A DNA stretch of 64,000 nt from Streptomyces sp. SPB162 (GCF_029504575.1 NZ_JAQFII010000001.1:6207001-6271000), one strand, 5' to 3'. Shown: positions 36,463 to 45,419, counted from the first letter of the stretch. Translations and numbers: made by a program. Notes: generated from the sequence alone by a model not told the origin.

Positions 36463-36486
36463 GTGAGCGAGACGATGGCTAAGACC
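36463..36486. repeat. Left 24-bp direct repeat (attL-like)
   Basis: A 24-base sequence beginning GTGAGCGAGACG and ending GCTAAGACC, identical to 58735-58758. Here it reads as the start of pcaL (SETMAKT) but runs into TGA three codons after ACC, so it is a decapitated copy of that gene's 5' end. Weaker similarity extends left through GTGGGAGCGTGAGC. Spacing between copies is 22,272 bases. Confidence 0.8.
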
Positions 36487-36602
36487 GCGGAGGGCTGACC
36501 ACAAAGATCCACCTCGCGTCCGACGCTCACTGCCGACCCCTGGCCTTCGTTCTGACCGCCGGCGCCGTCGCGGATGGAAGTACCGAAGGGCAGCGGGTCT
36601 GA
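36486..36602 (+). mobile_element. Transposase fragment (IS5/IS4-like DDE)
   Basis: Directly after the left repeat, one frame reads RGGLTTKIHLASDAHCRPLA then FVLTAGAVADGSTEGQRV and a stop. GGLTTKIHLA..D..CRPL is the well-known core of IS5/IS1112-like transposases of streptomycetes. Only about 38 codons remain; neither end of the gene or of the IS is present. Confidence 0.7.
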
Positions 36603-36630
36603 CGTAGGACGGGGCCGAAGACACGGATGG

Positions 36631-36667
36631 CCCGCGGCCCGGCGCAGCGTGTGCGCCGGGCCGCGGG
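36631..36667 (-). terminator. Hairpin terminator of the trypsin-like gene
   Basis: A 16-bp stem, CCCGCGGCCCGGCGCA (36631-36646) and its complement (36652-36667), with a 5-base loop, 20 bases past the stop at 36688 on the minus strand. Confidence 0.8.
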
Positions 36668-36687
36668 GACGCCCGTGAGTCGTCGCG

Positions 36688-39009
36688 TCAGTTGAAGTAG
36701 CCGCTGAGGTCGACGATGGCGTGGCTGTGGTTGAAGCGGTTGTAGAGGTCGATCTGGCCGGAGCCGGTAGCCACGGTGGCGTGGCCGGAGAGGAGGGCGT
36801 TCGCGGTGAAGTTGAGGTCGCTGGTGGCGGGACGTGTGATGCCGTGTGGGAAGAGGGTGAAGTAGCTCGCTCCGTCGCTGCCGACCGTGGTGGCGTTCAC
36901 CACGACCGCGTCTGCGGAGTACGGGACATCGATGGCGATGGTCTCATCCATCGCCAGGGGGGAGCCGTTGTTCAGGCGGGTGTCCTTGAGGCGGACGGGG
37001 CTGAGCGGATGAAAGGCCTTGGTCGCGGTGGGGCTGTAGTAGCCGGCAAGTTCGACGACGAGGTTGGAGGTGCCGCTGAAGTTGTAGAGGCTGATTTTGC
37101 CGCCGGTGCCGATCGGGACGATGGCCTGGTTGGAGAGGATCGCGCCGGTGGTGAAGTTGATGTTGCTGACGGCGGGCCTGGTGGTGCCGGCCGGGAAGGC
37201 GGTGATGTAGCCGCCGTTGGTGGAGCCGACGGTGGTGAGGGTCACCACGACGGCGGTGGCGTCGGCCGGGACATCGTTCTGGCCGGTGACTTGCAGGTCA
37301 CGAACTGCGCCAGCGGTGATCGGGCCGCCGGTGGTGCGGGTGTCCAGGATCCGCACGGGGTTGTGGGGGCTGTACTTGCTCGTCGAGGTGGGGCTGTAGA
37401 AGCCGACGACGTCGACGAGAGCGTCGAAATCTGTGGTGTTGGTGAAGAGGTGGACCTTGCCGTCCGGAGCGACCGGCACGGTCACCAGATTGGAGATCAG
37501 CTGGCCGGGGATGAAGTTGAGGGAGGTCCAGGTCGGGCGGGCCTTGTCGTTCGCCTCGGCGGTCAGCCAGCCCCCGTTGGTCGGGTTGACCACGGTGATG
37601 TTCAAGACGGCGGCGGTGGCGCCGGCCGGCAGCTTGGCGGGGCTGGTGCTGTCAGGACCGAGGTCGAGGATCTTCTGGCCGCCGTTCTGGCCTGTCACAG
37701 CGGGCCAGGTGCGGGTGCCGCCGGCAGCGCGGGTGTCCATCACGCGGGTAGCGGTGATCGGCGTGTAGCCAGAGCCGGCGCCCGCGTACACGCCGAGCTG
37801 CTGGAACCAGGGGCCGAGGTCGTCGACCCGGGTGTCGTACGCACCGCTGTGGATGGTCTCGTCAGATCCGAGGCAACCGTGCTGCCAGGAGCGGCTGTTG
37901 ACCGCGACCAGCTCGCGGTGTCGTTCGTCGATCGGGCGGGTGGCGGGGCTGCCGGCATCGCCCTTGCAGAGGGTCCCGTCACTCATCTGTTCCGCAAGGT
38001 CGATGCCGGTGGAGGCGACGGCCCCGACCGTGAAGTTCAGGGCGTGCAACGTGTCGGGTGTCCATTCCGCCCCGGTACGACCGTAACCTGCGGCTACCAG
38101 TGGGTCGCCCTGGGCCGGGGCGACGGTGGCGATGTGCATCGGCTCGATGTCGGTGACCGGGGAGGCCAGACGGGCCATGACGAGGTCGCGGTCGGCACGG
38201 GGCACGAGTTCGACGACCGCGATGTTGTTGGGCGCCGGGGGGACGGTCAGCCCTCGCCTCGCGAAAGCGACCGTGGTCTTGTCCGCCGGGGCGCCCGCGG
38301 GCACGTTGATGCCCTGCTCGGGGTGGTCGGTGAAGCAGCTGGCGGCGGTGAGGATCCAGGACGGGTCGACCAGGGTGCCGGAGCAGGTGCGCTTGTCGCC
38401 GATGTCGATCCTCACCGTGGCGGTGAACGCGTCGAAGATCGTCCCGCCCGGGAGGGAGCCGTGGGCGACGATGGGGGCGCCGGGGCCGGTGGCACCACCG
38501 GTGGTGGCACCGGTGGCGCCGGTGACGCGTAGTTCGAGTAGGACAGACTTGGAGGTGGGGCTCGAGCCCTCACCCACACCGACGGCGGTGTCCTCGGGGA
38601 CGTCGACGTTCTGGGTCTTGCCGTCGGTGGTGAGGCTGGCGCGCAGTGCCCGGCCGCTGGTCTCGATGCGGAAGGCATCGGGGACGGTCAGTGCGAGGTA
38701 GCCGGTGGCACCGGGCACGGCGAAACAGATGCGGTACAGGGGGAGCTTGACCGAACGGCCCCATACCGCGATCTGGTGGGGAGAGTCGCAAGAGGTGTAG
38801 GTGATGCCGCTGTCGCCCCGGGTGAGAGTGGCACCTGTGTCCTGCAGGATCTGCTGTGCATCGGGGTAGGCGCCGTCCTCGACCGCGAACGGTGCCTCGG
38901 CGTTGACGGCCGGGTCAGGGGCGGCGGTGGCGACCGGGGTCGCGGTGGCGAGAACCGCGGCGGCTACGATCCCCGCCGCGGGAAGCCATCGGCGTATGCG
39001 CGAAGCCAT
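36688..39009 (-). CDS. Secreted trypsin-fold protein lacking catalytic residues, with three C-terminal repeats
   Basis: 773 residues from ATG 39009; the frame is open further upstream, but the signal peptide (about 1-30, ending ATAAP) sets the start. A jelly-like N-terminal region is followed by a chymotrypsin fold (about 185-420). Where TAAHC is expected it reads LTAASCF (S224 for His57), and where GDSGGP is expected it reads CKGDAGSPA (A352 for Ser195). Three repeats of about 120 residues follow, each starting with a (V/L)xDTR motif (RVMDTRAAGG, RILDTRTTGG, RLKDTRLNNG) and ending in GYYSP/GYFN. It is probably a non-proteolytic binding or scaffold protein outside the cell. Confidence 0.82.
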   Translation of the reverse strand: MASRIRRWLPAAGIVAAAVLATATPVATAAPDPAVNAEAPFAVEDGAYPDAQQILQDTGATLTRGDSGITYTSCDSPHQIAVWGRSVKLPLYRICFAVPGATGYLALTVPDAFRIETSGRALRASLTTDGKTQNVDVPEDTAVGVGEGSSPTSKSVLLELRVTGATGATTGGATGPGAPIVAHGSLPGGTIFDAFTATVRIDIGDKRTCSGTLVDPSWILTAASCFTDHPEQGINVPAGAPADKTTVAFARRGLTVPPAPNNIAVVELVPRADRDLVMARLASPVTDIEPMHIATVAPAQGDPLVAAGYGRTGAEWTPDTLHALNFTVGAVASTGIDLAEQMSDGTLCKGDAGSPATRPIDERHRELVAVNSRSWQHGCLGSDETIHSGAYDTRVDDLGPWFQQLGVYAGAGSGYTPITATRVMDTRAAGGTRTWPAVTGQNGGQKILDLGPDSTSPAKLPAGATAAVLNITVVNPTNGGWLTAEANDKARPTWTSLNFIPGQLISNLVTVPVAPDGKVHLFTNTTDFDALVDVVGFYSPTSTSKYSPHNPVRILDTRTTGGPITAGAVRDLQVTGQNDVPADATAVVVTLTTVGSTNGGYITAFPAGTTRPAVSNINFTTGAILSNQAIVPIGTGGKISLYNFSGTSNLVVELAGYYSPTATKAFHPLSPVRLKDTRLNNGSPLAMDETIAIDVPYSADAVVVNATTVGSDGASYFTLFPHGITRPATSDLNFTANALLSGHATVATGSGQIDLYNRFNHSHAIVDLSGYFN

Positions 39010-39339
39010 GGACTCACTTTCATGTCGAATATTCTTATCCCCTGTCAGACAGGGACGACCTGGACAGTCGCTGAGCAGACCATGCGCGGTCGGAAGTGGT
39101 CGGTCGGACACGAGTCGCGGCGGTGATCATCGGAATCGTAATGGCCTGGGCGTCGCTGACCACAACCGCCCTCTCCATATGCTGATTAGTCGTCATCAAC
39201 CCTTCCCGGGTTGCATGAGCAATTTTGCACGGCCACGTTGTCTCGTCCGACCGGACGCCGAAACCTGCGTACCCTTCCTTTCGCCAGGATCACCTTCACC
39301 CGGAAAGTGACTGAGCGTCATCGAAATGAAGGCCCTACG
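39010..39339. promoter_or_regulatory. Divergent spacer between the trypsin-like and toxin genes
   Basis: 330 bases without a gene. It is AT-richer than its surroundings. CCTGTCAGACAGG (39041-39053) is a perfect 6-1-6 dyad just upstream of the minus-strand start, and GAAGG at 39328 precedes the TTG of the toxin gene. No clear promoter boxes. Confidence 0.35.
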
Positions 39340-42300
39340 TTGCGCTTTGACATAGCACCGACCGCGCACAGGCGAAGAAGGCCGGCCGGGACGCGCGCGG
39401 TGGGCCGGACCCTTCTCCCGCTGGCCTTGCTCGTCGGCCTGCTCTCGGCCGCGCCGGTAGCCGCCGAAGAACCGCCGAGCGGGCTCGCGGCAACCGACCG
39501 CGGCAAGATCGTCGAGTTCTGGAAGTCCGGCGGCCCCGCGGTGCAGGCCGCTGCGGAGGCGGTGCTGACGGGCTCGGACGAGCAGGCCGTACAAGGGTTC
39601 CTGAACACCGGCCGTTCCTTGGCCGAGCACCAGGACGACCAGGAGACGGCCCAGCAGATCGTCACCCAGGGCGGCCCGGCCCTGCGCGATGCGGCACTGC
39701 GGGCGATGGCAGGCACCCCGCAGGACCTTGACGCCTTCATCAGGGACGGCTGGCAGAAACCGCTGGAGGAAGACCAGACGGTCGAAGCCACCCGGATCGC
39801 CGACAACGGCGGGCCCGGGGTGAAGCAGGCCGGCGGCGCAGCCCTGAACGGGTCGACCGCCCAGGTCCAGAAGTTCCTCAACCACGACCAGTACGAGCAG
39901 CGTGACGCCGACGACCTCGTCCAGGCGACGCAGGTCGAGAGCGCGGGCGGCCCCAACGCCAAGCGGGCCGCCGCCCTGGCGATGGACGGGTCGATCGAGG
40001 ACGTCCGCGAGTTTCTGGCCACCGGCCAGTACGTCGCCCGCGCCCACGACCAGGAGTTCGCCACCGTCACCCAACTCGCCGAACAGGCAAAGGCCGCGGG
40101 CGAGCGGGCCGAGAAGGAGAAGGACGCCGCCAAGAACGCCCTCGACCGGGCACTGGTCGCCGCGCGCCTGGCCAAGGCGGCCGCGGCGACCGCCGCCGCC
40201 GAGACCAAGGCAGCCCTGGGCGACGCCACCCGCGCCTCCGAGGCGGCCCGGCGCGCGGTCGAAGCCACCAGCCGCGCGGCCGACGCCGCGCAAGCCTCGA
40301 TCGCTGCGGCCCGCGCCGCCACCGCAGCGGCCCATCTGGCCTCGTCAGCGGCCTCCAATGCCGCCTACGCCGCAGCCGGCGCGTCCCAGGCCGCCAGCCG
40401 GACGCTGAGCGCGGCCGCCGCGGGCGTGGTCGACGAGAACACCATCCACGGCGCGCTCCTCGCCGCACAGCAGGCCGGAAAGGCCGCCGACTGGGCCGGC
40501 CGCGCCAGCGTCGCCGCCGCCGCCGTCACCCAGATGGCGACTGCGGTGAATGAGGTGAGCGATAACCTCGACGCGGCTCTCGCCTCGGCGGACGAGGCCG
40601 CCAACTACATGGCGCAGGCGGGCACCTCCTCCGCCGTGAGCACGGCGGCCGCCGCCAAGGCACGCCGCTACGCGAAGGAGTCGACCCGCGCCGCCAGGGC
40701 CGCAGCGGCCCTGGCGGCAGAGGCGGCCGCCGACGCCGGTGTCGCACGGGACGCCGCGCGATCGGCCGCCACCCATGCCCAGGCGGCGGCCGACGCCGCG
40801 GCGAAGGCGACCTCGCACGCCGGCGACGCCGCTGCTGCCACCGAGCAGGCCAGGATCCACTCTGTGGCCGCGCAGGCTGCGGCCGACGCCGCCACCGCAG
40901 CGGTGGCGAAGGCGACCACGGTCGAGCAGGGGGCCCGCGACGCGGACGCTGAGGAGGTCACCGCCCGCACCACGGACGCCCGCAACCGGGCTGCGGACCT
41001 CACCGCCGCGTACGACGTCGCGCAGGCGGCCACCACCCGTGCCCAGGGTGACGCGAAGAAGCTCGACGAGGACTTCGTCCGCCTTGCCGCCCAGGCAGCT
41101 CAGCCCGGCGCCGATGTCGAGCAGGTGATCGCCGACGGCCGACGGATGGCCGTCGCGGCCATGAAGATCCGGGGACCGTGGAGCAGTGCGGCGGCGGAGT
41201 TCGCCCTGGCGGGTTCCGACGCCGCGGTGGTCGACTACGCCCGTACGGGCTGGCAGACCGCCCAGAAGCAGGACGATTTCGACCAGACTCAGCAGATCGC
41301 TCAGGATTCACCCTACGACGCCGTGCGCACTGCGGCGAACGAGGCGCTTACGGGCGACGCCGCGCACCTGCGCACGTTCGTGGAGAGTGGCCAGCACGAG
41401 GCGGCAGCGCTCGACTACCGGGTCGAAGTGACCCGGATCTCTCAGTCCGGCGGTCCGGGGCTCAAGCAGGCAGGCGACACTGCTTTTAACGCCGGGACAA
41501 CCAAGGCCCTCGTCGACTTCCTCACCGTCACGCAGTACCAGGCCCGGGACGGCGACGACCGCGTCCTCGCGGCCCGGCTCGCGCAGAACGGCGGCGCCGA
41601 GATGAAGGTGGCCACCGAGTCCGCCGTCAACAGCCCACCCAGCATTCTACGAACCTTCATCGAGACCGGTCAGTACCACGCCCAGCAGCAGGACCAGCTG
41701 ACCGCCGCCCACCTGGCCCAGGTCCAGCAGGTGATTGCCGAAGCCGCCGACGTCGCCGCCAAGGCCCGCCAGAGCGCCGCCGACGCAGCCAAGACCTACG
41801 CCCTCGCCCGCAAGGCGACTGCCGAGGCCAACGGCTACGCTCAGCAGGCCCAGAAGGAGGCGGACGCCGCAGCCCAGGCCGCCCAACAGGCTCAGAACTC
41901 GGCCAGGCAGGCCGAGCAGTCGGCGACCCAGGCCGCCGAGTCCGCCAGGACCGCCCGCACAGCCCAGCAACAGGCCGTCAGCAGCGCGGACGAAGCGGAC
42001 CAGTCCGCCACTTGGGCAAGGGCCAGTTTCGGCGCGGCACAGGAGAGCGCCGGCCTGGCCTACGCAGCCGCAATCGCCGCCCGCACCTCCGCGGAGCAGT
42101 CCGGCAAGGACGCGAAGACCGTCGCCGCCATCTTCAACGAAGCACTCACCCAGGCCGAGGAGCAGGAGCGGATTCGCCAGAACACGGACCGCATCGTGGC
42201 CGCTTGGGAGGCCCAGTTCTACCAGAACCTGCCGACCTATTTGAAGGGCGTCGTCTACTTCAACAGCCTCCCGCTGGAGACCAAGTTCAAGGTCGCGATG

Positions 42301-43398
42301 GAGGCCGCCCACGTTGCCCTCGATCTCTACGGCGCTCTCCCGGTGGTCGGCGAGCCGGCCGCTATCGCCAACTGCGTGGCGTACGGCATGGAAGGCCGGA
42401 TATTCGGCGACTCGGGCAAGTACGTGGACGCGGCGCTGGCCTGCGGCTCGGTAGTGCCGATCGGCGGTCTGGGTGCGCTCAGCATCAAACTGGAGAAGTG
42501 GGGGGTCAAGACCGAGAAGTTCAGGCAGGCGCTGGAGAAGTTCTGGAAGGTGGCCGACGACCTTCCTTCCTGTCTAACGGAGAAGAACAGTTTTCCGGCT
42601 GGGACCCGGGTTCTCATGGGCGACGGAACCGCACGCCCGATCGAGCAGATCCGGGTCGGCGACGCGGTGCGGGCCACCGACCCCGAAACGGGCGAAGCGG
42701 GACCACGAAGCGTCGAAGCGACCATCTACACCCCCAATGACCAGGACTTCACCGATATCGCCGTGAAGTCGCCGGACAGCGGGGCGGCTTCCCTGACCGC
42801 CACCGACCACCACCCATTCTGGTCCGAGAGCCGGCACGAGTGGACCGACGCCTCGCTCCTCACCACAGGAGATACCCTACGAGCGCCGTCGGGCGAAGCC
42901 GTCTGGATCACGGAGGTCCGGCACCGGCAGATCCTGCAGCCCGCGTTCAACCTGACCGTCCAGGGCCTACACACCTACTACGTGCTGGCCGGCGCCACCC
43001 CCGTCCTCGTCCACAACTGCTCGAACCTCACCCTGGCCCAACGATTCCGCCCGGGACTGGCGCACACCCTCAGCAAACACTTCGTCAGCCCCGACCGGGC
43101 AAGGGGTTTCGCCACGGCCACGGTTCCCAACAGCGTCTGGAACAGCGCCGAACTCGCGCAGGAAGTGGCCAACTACGCGGCCACGAAGCACAGCGCGGAA
43201 ATCGCGAATTGGCTGAGGAGCTCGTCGCAGTCGACGAAGACTTTCCTCGGAACATATGGAAACACCTCCCTCGGGACCGTCTACTACGCTGATCGAGCCA
43301 CCGCACCCACAGCAACGGGAAGTAAATACGTCATGCAGATTTGCCGGGACAAGGCTTTCAAGGGTGGATATTACATCCGCACTATCTACCCGAAGTAG
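39340..43398 (+). CDS. Secreted polymorphic toxin: ALF repeats, coiled coil, Hint domain, RNase A-like tip
   Basis: 1352 residues from TTG 39340 (GAAGG 7 bases upstream), which gives a basic signal peptide (LLPLALLVGLLSAAPVAA); the frame is open before it. ALF repeats (GGPAVQAAAEAVLTGS.. FLNTG pattern) fill about 55-235 and 605-785, with Ala-rich coiled coils at 235-590 and 790-930. A Hint domain runs from N1083 (NSFPAGTRVLMGDG) to VHNC ending at C1227, with HHPFW and HTYYVLAG inside. The residue before NSF is K1082 where a Cys is usual. The last 125 residues (HTLSKH with H1242/H1247, WNSAELAQEV, GYYIRTIYPK) resemble the CdiA-CT RNase A-like toxin fold. Confidence 0.85.
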   Translation: MRFDIAPTAHRRRRPAGTRAVGRTLLPLALLVGLLSAAPVAAEEPPSGLAATDRGKIVEFWKSGGPAVQAAAEAVLTGSDEQAVQGFLNTGRSLAEHQDDQETAQQIVTQGGPALRDAALRAMAGTPQDLDAFIRDGWQKPLEEDQTVEATRIADNGGPGVKQAGGAALNGSTAQVQKFLNHDQYEQRDADDLVQATQVESAGGPNAKRAAALAMDGSIEDVREFLATGQYVARAHDQEFATVTQLAEQAKAAGERAEKEKDAAKNALDRALVAARLAKAAAATAAAETKAALGDATRASEAARRAVEATSRAADAAQASIAAARAATAAAHLASSAASNAAYAAAGASQAASRTLSAAAAGVVDENTIHGALLAAQQAGKAADWAGRASVAAAAVTQMATAVNEVSDNLDAALASADEAANYMAQAGTSSAVSTAAAAKARRYAKESTRAARAAAALAAEAAADAGVARDAARSAATHAQAAADAAAKATSHAGDAAAATEQARIHSVAAQAAADAATAAVAKATTVEQGARDADAEEVTARTTDARNRAADLTAAYDVAQAATTRAQGDAKKLDEDFVRLAAQAAQPGADVEQVIADGRRMAVAAMKIRGPWSSAAAEFALAGSDAAVVDYARTGWQTAQKQDDFDQTQQIAQDSPYDAVRTAANEALTGDAAHLRTFVESGQHEAAALDYRVEVTRISQSGGPGLKQAGDTAFNAGTTKALVDFLTVTQYQARDGDDRVLAARLAQNGGAEMKVATESAVNSPPSILRTFIETGQYHAQQQDQLTAAHLAQVQQVIAEAADVAAKARQSAADAAKTYALARKATAEANGYAQQAQKEADAAAQAAQQAQNSARQAEQSATQAAESARTARTAQQQAVSSADEADQSATWARASFGAAQESAGLAYAAAIAARTSAEQSGKDAKTVAAIFNEALTQAEEQERIRQNTDRIVAAWEAQFYQNLPTYLKGVVYFNSLPLETKFKVAMEAAHVALDLYGALPVVGEPAAIANCVAYGMEGRIFGDSGKYVDAALACGSVVPIGGLGALSIKLEKWGVKTEKFRQALEKFWKVADDLPSCLTEKNSFPAGTRVLMGDGTARPIEQIRVGDAVRATDPETGEAGPRSVEATIYTPNDQDFTDIAVKSPDSGAASLTATDHHPFWSESRHEWTDASLLTTGDTLRAPSGEAVWITEVRHRQILQPAFNLTVQGLHTYYVLAGATPVLVHNCSNLTLAQRFRPGLAHTLSKHFVSPDRARGFATATVPNSVWNSAELAQEVANYAATKHSAEIANWLRSSSQSTKTFLGTYGNTSLGTVYYADRATAPTATGSKYVMQICRDKAFKGGYYIRTIYPK

Positions 43399-43404
43399 GA
43401 GAAA

Positions 43405-44061
43405 ATGCCGATCTGGGAAACCGAGTTCGACTTTGGCATCACCGGTATCGCCTCGGACTTCCACCAGGACTGGGCTCTAGGATTCGCGGACGCCGGATCC
43501 CTCGTAGCGGAGTATCTGGCCGCAGAGCACGGGGCACCACTCGTCTGCGCGCTGGAGCTCGACGCGTCCTCGCTGGCCCGCTCCACCCTGCCCGACAGCT
43601 GGCTCTCCGATCTCTGGAACGCGAGCACGGACGGCTACCACTCGCTTTCCCCCGGTTCTTCGGGGGGTCGCGCCTGGATGGCGGAGGTGGCAGATCTCGC
43701 CCAGCAGAGGCTTCGGCAGCTGCACGGCCCGGGCGAAGCCGAAGGCCACCGGACCGTGCAGACCGCGGACAGGCGGAACCTGGCGGATGTCACCAGGCTG
43801 ATCGAGTCATTGGCCCCGCATCTCGAAACCTCCGTCGGGCGGTACTGGAGGCACATCGCAGTCCCGCGCAATCTGCACACGACACTGGTCGAGTGCGCGG
43901 ACGTCGTATCGCCGGAACTGGCCTTCCGGTTCCTCCACCGGATCCTGGTGGCCGGCTCCGGCGGGGTGGATTCGGAGGCGCTGGCGACCATGAGACGGCT
44001 GGGCCGGTGTTTCGACTACGGCGAATTCATGCTCTCTGACATTGAGTCCATGGCCCGGTAA
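43405..44061 (+). CDS. Candidate immunity protein for the RNase A-like toxin
   Basis: 218 residues, 6 bases after the toxin stop, with TAGGAGAAA overlapping that stop as ribosome site. It is a soluble, acidic, alpha-rich protein (SLVAEYLAAEHGAPLVCALE, RNLADVTRLIESLAPHLETS, VVSPELAFRFLHRILVAGSG). I do not recognise a named family. Immediate linkage to a Hint-tipped toxin is the standard sign of the cognate immunity gene, so the role is inferred from position. A terminator follows. Confidence 0.65.
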   Translation: MPIWETEFDFGITGIASDFHQDWALGFADAGSLVAEYLAAEHGAPLVCALELDASSLARSTLPDSWLSDLWNASTDGYHSLSPGSSGGRAWMAEVADLAQQRLRQLHGPGEAEGHRTVQTADRRNLADVTRLIESLAPHLETSVGRYWRHIAVPRNLHTTLVECADVVSPELAFRFLHRILVAGSGGVDSEALATMRRLGRCFDYGEFMLSDIESMAR

Positions 44062-44067
44062 CACCTC

Positions 44068-44101
44068 AGTTTCTCGGGCTGCCCGGACAGCCCGAGAAAC
44101 T
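44068..44101 (+). terminator. Hairpin terminator of the toxin/immunity pair
   Basis: A perfect 14-bp stem, AGTTTCTCGGGCTG (44068-44081) and its complement (44088-44101), with a 6-base loop, 6 bases after the immunity stop. Confidence 0.85.
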
Positions 44102-44218
44102 CCGTGGCCCGCTGTCGCGGTACGCGAGGAAGGCGGTCAGCGACCGTCCCTGTGGGGCTCGAAAAGTCATCGCTGCCGGTCAGGGTGGTGTTTGTGCGGT
44201 TGGTGGCAGGGTGTGCGG

Positions 44219-44395
44219 GTGATCGTTTCGTTGCTGTACCGCGCTACTCGCACCTTGCTGGCGATACCAGGGGAGTTGCTGCGTCGGGATACGGCAAAGG
44301 ATCCAGCGGCGGACTGGTGCTCGCACAGACAATCAACGGCCCTTCCCCGTGTCCGGGGTGGGACAGGTTCGCCCACTCGCCGGCGCCGGTGTCGG
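44219..44395 (+). mobile_element. Decayed transposase relic (integrase-core type N-terminus)
   Basis: In the 469-base gap 44062-44530, a GTG-led frame reads VIVSLLYRATRTLLAIPGEL then LRRDTAKD. This matches the familiar N-terminus of integrase-core transposases of streptomycetes (..LLRRDTAKDAELLVLRHEN..). After GATCC the similarity continues only across frames (pieces of the LVLRHENAVLRR coding sequence with small deletions), so the gene is broken. The remainder of the gap shows no gene I can support. Confidence 0.55.
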
Positions 44396-44530
44396 GCGGG
44401 GTCAGGAGAGCGATGCGCCAGGACAGTGACGGCGCAGGCCGGCAGCCGTCAGGACGTTGTCGATCCAGATTGCCTGCTCTTGGAGGTAATCCGCCGTCCT
44501 GTTGGAGTGGTGCTTCCGTAGGATCACGTC

Positions 44531-44965
44531 ATGACTGCCGATGTCCCGGTCACCCGAGAGTCGTTGCGGCGCCTCCATCCGATCAGCACGCCCCGGCCGG
44601 TGTCTCAGTTGCCGGATCGTGTCTGGACTGGCGAGGGCTGGGACCGGATCCGGCGCGGATATCGAGCCCGGGTCATGGATGAGAAGGGGAACGTCTTCGT
44701 TGAAGGCGATGTCCTTTTCATGCACCGGAGTTGGACCGGTCATGGCGTCTATGAGGTGTCCTTTGCCTCCGCGACTGGCGGTGGGCGGAGGATCGCCTCT
44801 GCTGTGGTGGAGGCCGATGGTGAGCGCTGTCGGAGCATGGGCGACGAGCACGACTGTCTGAGGATGGAGCTGATCATCAGCGCGATCGTCCTTGGTGAGG
44901 CCGCCGTCGAAATCGAAGGCCGGGGGTCTGCCGCCTCGGCTTCCGCGCCGCAGTCGGCGCCATGA
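44531..44965 (+). CDS. Conserved-looking small protein, unknown function
   Basis: 144 residues from ATG 44531. A compact N-terminal beta-rich part (RVWTGEGWDRIRRGYRARVM, DEKGNVFVEGDVLFMHRSWT, GHGVYEVSFA) is followed by a Cys-containing segment (ERCRSMGDEHDCLRMELIIS) and an Ala/Ser tail. No signal or membrane span. It sits among island immunity genes and could be an orphan immunity or accessory protein, but nothing in the sequence shows this. It converges on the DUF7919-like gene with 25 bases between stops. Confidence 0.55.
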   Translation: MTADVPVTRESLRRLHPISTPRPVSQLPDRVWTGEGWDRIRRGYRARVMDEKGNVFVEGDVLFMHRSWTGHGVYEVSFASATGGGRRIASAVVEADGERCRSMGDEHDCLRMELIISAIVLGEAAVEIEGRGSAASASAPQSAP

Positions 44966-44990
44966 AATCACGGGACGAAAAGACCTCTTG

Positions 44991-45419
44991 TCAGCGCCGG
45001 CCGCCCAGGCGGTCACTGATCACGGCCTCGCAGAAATCGGCGGGCGGAAGGTAGTCGTGGTCGGTGACGTAGTGCAGCACCAGCGACGGTGCCGCGTAGA
45101 GGACGTCATTTGCGCCAAGGGCTCGGAGTTCGGACATGCCCAACAAGATCGGCTCGTCCGGTGCTTGGGGGTTGTCGGCCTCGACCCAATGTGTCCGGCA
45201 CAGATCGCAGGAGTGGACGCCGCGTGTCACACGGTACTCCCGGTCGGTGACGGCTTTGCGCAGAGCCTCGACGAGGCCCTCCGGCGGCTCTCCGGTGGTG
45301 AACTCGTGCTCATCATCCAGCCATCCGACGTTGACGACCGGGACACCCGTGACGGGCTCCTTGGACGGCGTCTGGTCATCCCAATAGGTATAAGGCGAGA
45401 GGTCCGGGAAATACGACAC
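44991..45419 (-). CDS. DUF7919-like protein, candidate immunity for the RHS tip
   Basis: 142 residues. MSYFPDLSPYTYW, VVNVGWLDDEHEFTTGEPPE, then RVTRGVHSCDLCRTHW match my recollection of DUF7919: the NVGWLD motif and the RGxHxCxxC pair that could bind zinc. The gene is directly downstream of the RHS gene on the same strand, 172 bases away. That position suggests immunity, but an 18-bp hairpin terminator separates them, so it probably has its own promoter. Similar proteins also occur alone in genomes, so the pairing is not certain. Confidence 0.65.
   Translation of the reverse strand: MSYFPDLSPYTYWDDQTPSKEPVTGVPVVNVGWLDDEHEFTTGEPPEGLVEALRKAVTDREYRVTRGVHSCDLCRTHWVEADNPQAPDEPILLGMSELRALGANDVLYAAPSLVLHYVTDHDYLPPADFCEAVISDRLGGRR

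Noticed and set aside
36721..38532. 603-codon plus-strand open frame opposite the trypsin-like gene
   Set aside because: Shadow frame rich in Gly, Val and Arg; the minus strand has a signal peptide, protease fold and repeats.
39041..39053. CCTGTCAGACAGG dyad as a terminator
   Set aside because: The stem is only 6 bp, and it lies upstream of a start codon, not after a gene.
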